NCBI GenBank assembly: GCA_000488855.1
Contig: KI535274.1
Span: 1-64,000 of the forward strand
DNA from: Eubacterium brachy ATCC 33089
Lineage (GTDB): Bacteria > Bacillota > Clostridia > Peptostreptococcales > Anaerovoracaceae
Direction of reading: 5' to 3'
DNA length: 64,000 nt
A program made the position numbers and the translations under genes. Of this stretch, positions 62,960-64,000 are shown in pieces. The notes under the pieces were generated by a model. It was not told the origin of the DNA. It was given only the letters and a program-made list of their open reading frames with translations, and made no database searches. The stretch's first letter is position 1. Each line of letters opens with the position of its first letter.

Positions 62960-63280
62960 TCAATGAAGAACGTTTTGTGTCTTCAATTCCTTTCTGATGC
63001 GATCGGAAGCTGCTCTGCACATACCCACGGTAGATCCGTTTTCGAATACCACTTCCCCGGGCCTGACTATATCAATTTTCGCCGTGTTCACTATCATATA
63101 GCTATGACATTTAAAAAAATTTTCTTTCAGCTTGTTCTCCACTCCTGCTATTTTGTAGTTTTTAACTGAATACTCCCCTTTTTCAGTAGAAAACACAACA
63201 TCCCGTTTAAGCTGCTGAATATAAATCACTTCTGCCTCACGAACTCTATGCAATTCACCTTCTTTTTTAAAATATAACAT
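62960..63280 (-). CDS. LytTR-domain transcriptional regulator (stand-alone)
   Basis: A 106-residue protein that consists almost only of a LytTR DNA-binding domain: YFKKEGELHRVREAEVIYIQ, a KRDVVFSTEKGEYSVKN strand, KENFFKCHSYMIVNTAKID (the F-x-R/K-x-H-x-S-x-I-N core) and a final helix. There is no receiver domain. The start is ATG 63280 with AAGGGAGAGAAGA upstream; the longer frame to 63373 has no site. It follows rpoZ by 141 bases. LytTR proteins often regulate cell-wall, competence or bacteriocin genes; targets here are unknown. Confidence 0.82.
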   Translation of the reverse strand: MLYFKKEGELHRVREAEVIYIQQLKRDVVFSTEKGEYSVKNYKIAGVENKLKENFFKCHSYMIVNTAKIDIVRPGEVVFENGSTVGMCRAASDRIRKELKTQNVLH

Positions 63281-63307
63281 TCTTCTCTCCCTTTCTCGGG
63301 TCGGGAC

Positions 63308-63335
63308 AAAAAAATAATGCCTAAAGCAAGGCGCA
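63308..63335 (-). terminator. Possible terminator between rpoZ and the LytTR gene
   Basis: GCCT/AGGC forms a short stem followed by ATTATTTTTTT on the minus strand, about 28 bases before the LytTR start codon. The stem is only four pairs, so this is weak; it might act as an attenuator for the LytTR gene. Confidence 0.35.
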
Positions 63336-63421
63336 TTTAACCTCAAAATGTCCTTTCGAAAGCTGTTCTGCATCGCATCGTGATCACATTCATCGCCTGT
63401 CGTTTACATACATCTCCTTAT

Positions 63422-63643
63422 CTACTTTTCGAGGTTTTGTCCTTTTCCCTCACTGTAAGTTATGTAGTCTTCTGCTATTTCTTCTGCTGCTATGGACACC
63501 GGTTGTTTTTTTGCAACATCTTCATTTTCTATGAAAGACGGCATTCCGTCTACGATTTCTCTTGCCCTCTTCGCTGCCAAAACAACCAAGGTATATCTGC
63601 TATTTGCTTTTTTTCTGATTTCATTTATAGATGGGTATAGCAT
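63422..63643 (-). CDS. rpoZ: RNA polymerase omega subunit
   Basis: A 73-residue omega with MLYPSINEIRKKANSRYTLVVLAAKRAREI, the family core being SRYTLVVLAAKRAR. It helps assemble beta'. The ATG overlaps the gmk stop by one base (TGATG), with AGGAGG upstream. The gmk-rpoZ order is standard for Firmicutes. Confidence 0.94.
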   Translation of the reverse strand: MLYPSINEIRKKANSRYTLVVLAAKRAREIVDGMPSFIENEDVAKKQPVSIAAEEIAEDYITYSEGKGQNLEK

Positions 63644-64000
63644 CAAATTTCCTCCTCAAAGTTTTTAATTATTTTCTCAATAGCTTTATCATCTGTCAAT
63701 TTCAGGTGTTCCGCCGTTATTATAGATTTTACGTGATTTAATGCAAGCTCCAAGTCATCGTTCAAAACGATGTAGTCGTATTCGGTTGAACTCCTTATCT
63801 CACCTATGGCTTCACCCAATCTCTTTGCGATTTTATCCTCATCTTCCGTAGCTCTATTTACGATTCTATTTCTCAATTCTTTCATGGAAGGTGGCAGTAT
63901 GAATATTAAAATAGCCTCTTCAAATCGCTCTTTAACTTGCAAAGCTCCTTGGGTGTCGATTTCCAAAACCACGTCTATTCCATCGTTCAAGGCCTCCATG
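63643..64000 (-). CDS. gmk: Guanylate kinase, C-terminal part (cut by window edge)
   Basis: The visible 118 codons cover the C-terminal half: DVVLEIDTQGALQVKERF, IFILPPSMKELRNRI and RSSTEYDYIVLNDDLELAL, all diagnostic of guanylate kinase (GMP + ATP to GDP + ADP). The P-loop half lies beyond 64000. Confidence 0.94.
   Translation of the reverse strand, partial: MEALNDGIDVVLEIDTQGALQVKERFEEAILIFILPPSMKELRNRIVNRATEDEDKIAKRLGEAIGEIRSSTEYDYIVLNDDLELALNHVKSIITAEHLKLTDDKAIEKIIKNFEEEI

Overview
The window is a low-G+C Firmicute chromosome segment, most likely from an anaerobic, amino-acid-fermenting member of the class Clostridia. The evidence is AGGAGG-type ribosome sites throughout, Gram-positive sortase substrates, a one-subunit pyruvate:ferredoxin oxidoreductase, a butyryl/4-hydroxybutyryl-type CoA-transferase and a zinc-type rpsN. 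I cannot name a genus from sequence alone. Nearly everything is on the minus strand; only the 32.3-39.0 kb metabolic block, one tRNA and one transposase scrap read on the plus strand.

Read in the direction of transcription (64 kb to 1), the backbone is: gmk (partial), rpoZ, a LytTR gene, rpsB-tsf, a ketopantoate-reductase-like gene, the whole S10-spc-alpha cluster (rpsJ to rplQ, with secY, adk, map, infA, rpmJ and rpoA), then rpmG-secE-nusG-rplKAJL, rpoBC, and rpsL-rpsG-fusA-tuf (only the first codons of tuf are inside). In the common Firmicute order these sets are nearly continuous. Here they are separated by accessory blocks, and the S10-spc-alpha block lies upstream of rpmG instead of downstream of tuf.

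Accessory blocks: (1) 3.4-12.6 kb, between rpoC and rpsL: a MacB/FtsX-type ABC exporter, a SRPBCC-like protein and three cell-wall-anchored proteins (an orphan LPETG protein, an FMN-binding-domain protein and a leucine-rich-repeat protein). The three anchored genes have matching promoters with the same palindromic operator over the -10 box. (2) 20.5-25.4 kb, between rplL and rpoB: a small hypothetical gene and an ABC operon with one ATPase, four membrane proteins and a small secreted DUF2712-like protein. That small gene has an in-frame TGA and is bracketed by a near-perfect 23-bp inverted repeat. (3) 29.4-39.0 kb: a polar amino-acid ABC transporter, a frameshifted nifJ, a CoA-transferase/BrnQ pair and tRNA-Arg. 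(4) 39.2-44.1 kb, visibly A+T-rich: a lactococcin-972-type bacteriocin locus (regulator, peptide remnant, immunity membrane protein, ATPase) between two decayed transposase genes.

The most unusual points are the inverted-repeat-bracketed secreted-protein gene inside the ABC operon, the broken peptide gene beside an intact transporter in both peptide-type ABC operons, the shared operator of the three surface proteins, and the rearranged ribosomal and RNA polymerase operons.
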